Assembly (NCBI GenBank): GCA_008694505.1
Contig: VZDJ01007747.1
Location: 42,450,523 to 42,514,522 of the forward strand
DNA length: 64,000 nucleotides
Source of the DNA: Cyanoderma ruficeps
Lineage: Eukaryota > Chordata > Aves > Passeriformes > Timaliidae
Reading direction: 5' to 3'
Part shown: positions 61,537 through 64,000 of the stretch, piece by piece
Layout: every line of letters begins with the position of its first letter
Position numbering within the stretch: the first letter of the stretch is position 1
Translations under genes and position numbers: made by a program
The notes under the pieces: model-generated
Databases searched by the model: none
Told to the model about the DNA's origin: nothing
Seen by the model: only the letters and a program-made list of their open reading frames with translations

Positions 61537-63723
61537 AAGATTCAGCAGGAGCACAGTGACCTCAAGCACAAAGACAAACACAGAAATTGAGTTATGCCAC
61601 GATTTCAACTACAGACTTGGTCACACCTCTTCACTGAATGCTTGTTTAATCACTTTCCTCTGCACTCCACCTTTACAAGGCCAGGAGGCCTTGTCAGATC
61701 TTACCTGATAGAGCAACTCAGCTGAAAATGATTCCAGCTTTCCAGAAATAGTGATGATTTGCAGTCTGGTGGTTTAAGGTGCAAATTAAAGCTGATTTGC
61801 AGTCTGTAGCACAGAAATTAACTGATACACTTGCAAAACAAATCCAGCTTCCCCACACACATCCCCAGCAGGGTTTGCCTTGTTTGCCTCACCTGTTTTG
61901 CCTCACCAGACATGGGCGCTTATAGAAGAGATGTTTATTGCCTTTTCTTACAAATCCTGGCTGATTTGGGTTATCCTTCTGAATTCCATGCTCACTGCCT
62001 CCAGCTCCAGCTCTGACTAATGAACATTTCCACAACTCAGACAGAGAAGGATCACCTTAAACGTGCTGTCTTGGGCAATCACAGAGTTAGACATGGTCAT
62101 TACACCCTCTCTAGATCCCCTCATCTCGGATTGGGATGTATTCATATATTAATCCAAGATATTAAAAACCAAATCTGATGATTCCAACTCTGAAGGTCTC
62201 TTTGCTGTTCCTGTGTGCCCACCAACTATGGACAGAGGCCAGAAAACTTGTCTTCTAAGATGGATAAATTAATCCCCTTCCTAGAAATCCAAAGCTTTAT
62301 TTGACTGTATAGCCTAAGTGAAAACTGCCCAGTAGAAAGAGCAGAAAGAGCATCAGAAGACACACTGATTATCATCCCTGCACAGGCTTTCCCTGCCACC
62401 ATTAGGAGCTGGGATCAGTTTTCTTCAGGGAGAAAAACTCTGATTTGTAGCATTGATACCCACTCTGGATAAATATAAAGAAATTCAAATGTCTTGCACT
62501 GAGGCATATAATCCTTGCCTGAGTGCCTAAACTAAAGCAAACACAGAGCACAGCAATAATTCAAACACGGGGAAAGGAGCCAGGTGGGAAGAATGCAAAT
62601 GGTCTTTATGATCTTGTTTATTTGGCTGTATGGAAGTAAGGTCTGGGTGTGATGTTTATCATCAGACCTAATATAGTGGTGTCAAATCTTGAGCAAGTGT
62701 TCTGCAAATCCTTTAAAGGTGTGCAATTATTCCTGACAGGACAGGCTGAAAGAGTCAGCCCTGCAGTGAGGCAAGAAAGGCTTGGGCAAAACAAGAGAAA
62801 GGAAAAAATCATTCTTGGGAGGTTCGTGTGTGGGTGTTGTGGATGTTAAATTGTCTGTGCAATATTTCTGAGTATAATGAATTAAACAGGGAGATTATAG
62901 GAGAGCAAATCTGTCTTTGAGGACAGATCTACAGGTTGCTGACGGGTTTAGTTCATTGTTGAAGATCACTACAGAATCCAGAGGCTTTTCTTCCCATTTA
63001 GGGTAACTTTATATAAAAATAGTAGAAATGTGTCTCCCTATAAAAGTAGAATTGTGTTCTCCTTAATCATATTGCATACAGCAAACATTTAGCTTAATGT
63101 TCTGTACATGCAGCTCATTTTCCATTTAAAAAAAATCATTTAAAAATTTAAAAGAGAATCTAGGAAACAAAAAAAGGCCAGAAGCTTTATATTGTTTCAA
63201 CTACTTCTTTTAAGTTGAGAGCGTGGAAGGTAAAAGTTGCATAATTATACAAATGTTAAAAAACCCCTACATGTGTGTATTAGAAGCACACATCAATATT
63301 CTTTAAATTTCTCACTTCTCAACTCCATGAGGTGCAATGAATTGCACTCTCAAGGTACATATTGATTCAACACAGCTCCACACAAACACACACCAAAACT
63401 GGCACTGGATTTAAGAAAATGAGACGTGTGGGATTTTGTAATTACTTTCTGTGTAATAAAAAGGGCTGGATCCATGCTGATCCTCTCTGCACATCACTAA
63501 AGCAATTTATCACTTTTCAGCCACTTAATAAACTTCAGTGGGAGCCTGGCAGGCAGAACTTGTGTTATTCTGCTCCTGTCAGGGGCTGCATTTCACAAGA
63601 TCTCACCCTTCCCTTCCCCTCACACCTCTTGCTGCCACTGTTTCTAGAGCAGTTTCCCCCCAGTGACCAGCATGACCAGTGCCTCTCACCTCATCTCTGA
63701 GCACCACTGGTAATTACATGCAT
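61537..63723. other. non-coding stretch, no gene seen
   Basis: No convincing gene. The frame at 63362-63700 plus (112 codons) has no motif. No repeat signature was recognised. Confidence 0.5.
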
Positions 63724-63792
63724 TGAGGAGACACCTCTGAGCCTTAATTCCTCCAGGTCAAGCAGACCCAGCTCTCTCAGCCTCTCCCCAAT
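63724..63792 (-). mobile_element. CR1 LINE fragment
   Basis: The plus strand has 'tgaggagacacctctgagcc', TTAATTCCTCCAGGTCAAGC and AGACCCAGCTCTCTCAGCCT followed by CTCCCC. This matches, in reverse complement, the part of the CR1 3' region that usually reads GGAGAC...CTCCAGGCTGAGC...CAGCTCCCTCAGCCTCTCC. Both ends are truncated. Confidence 0.8.
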
Positions 63793-64000
63793 GACAGATA
63801 CTGCAATCCCTAATACTGAAATTAAAAGTAAAGCCAAAATTTAGGGTGTCCATTATTGAAAATAACAACACTTCTTATAAACCGAAATAACAGTTTTCAG
63901 AACTAGGTCCTCATGAAATAAAAAGTGAGATAATGACAGAGGCAGATCAACAGGAAGACATGGCAATACATTCAGGGGAAGCTGCTACACTCAGTGCTGG
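63793..64000. other. non-coding end of window
   Basis: AT-rich, nothing recognised. The adjoining CR1 copy could continue in diverged form. Confidence 0.5.

Noticed and set aside
1..64000. tRNA genes, rRNA, snRNA, tRNA-derived SINEs, CRISPR arrays
   Set aside because: I looked for their usual landmarks (cloverleaf A/B boxes, regular spaced repeats, tRNA-Ile-type SINE head) and saw none. A tRNAscan-SE and RepeatMasker run would be decisive.

Overview
This window looks like 64 kb of a bird genome, most likely a songbird (Passeriformes). The evidence is at least ten scattered truncated CR1 LINE fragments with typical avian 3' ends (on the minus strand they read like 'AGAATCACAGAAT...GGTTGGAA'; on the plus strand they end near 'CCAAACCATTCTATG'). 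There is also one single-exon gene of the ITPRIP-like 1 (ITPRIPL1-like) family, which is known to be expanded in passerines, and a decayed avian endogenous retrovirus pol fragment. Base composition is AT-rich throughout, with a clear GC-rich island only around 11.19-12.72 kb. No bacterial, viral or organellar gene organisation is present, so ribosome binding sites, operons and CRISPR do not apply.

Layout: 1-10.2 kb is AT-rich non-coding DNA with a TAGA microsatellite at 8.1 kb. At 10.23-10.5 kb is a minus-strand CR1 fragment. At 11.19-12.79 kb is the only convincing protein-coding gene: an ITPRIPL1-like reading frame with an upstream inverted CCAAT/GC-box, a pyrimidine tract plus AG just before a strong-Kozak ATG, a 323-residue product and a nearby AATAAA signal. 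The product stops well short of the family's usual length. At 13.9-14.7 kb is a cluster of three CR1 3' ends in mixed orientation. From 14.7 to 39.3 kb is non-coding sequence with four further CR1 pieces and short tandem repeats. At about 39.4-40.05 kb is a reverse-transcriptase fragment of an endogenous retrovirus, with five in-frame stops but no frameshift. From 40 to 64 kb is again non-coding, with CR1 pieces at 46.6, 55.9, 57.6-57.8 and 63.7 kb, a possible LTR-like stretch near 44.3-44.7 kb, and T/G-rich low-complexity tracts (one containing the window's only N at 61526).

Apart from the one gene, I see no open reading frame that I would defend as coding. The longest others (145-155 codons) are about what chance gives in this much AT-rich DNA. 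I did not find an undescribed multi-gene system. The best leads are the truncated but intact ITPRIPL1-like gene, the single-frame retroviral RT remnant, a perfect 11-bp hairpin followed by a T run at 16.35 kb, and several repeat-free stretches that could be conserved regulatory elements. All assignments come from reading the sequence; no database search was run.
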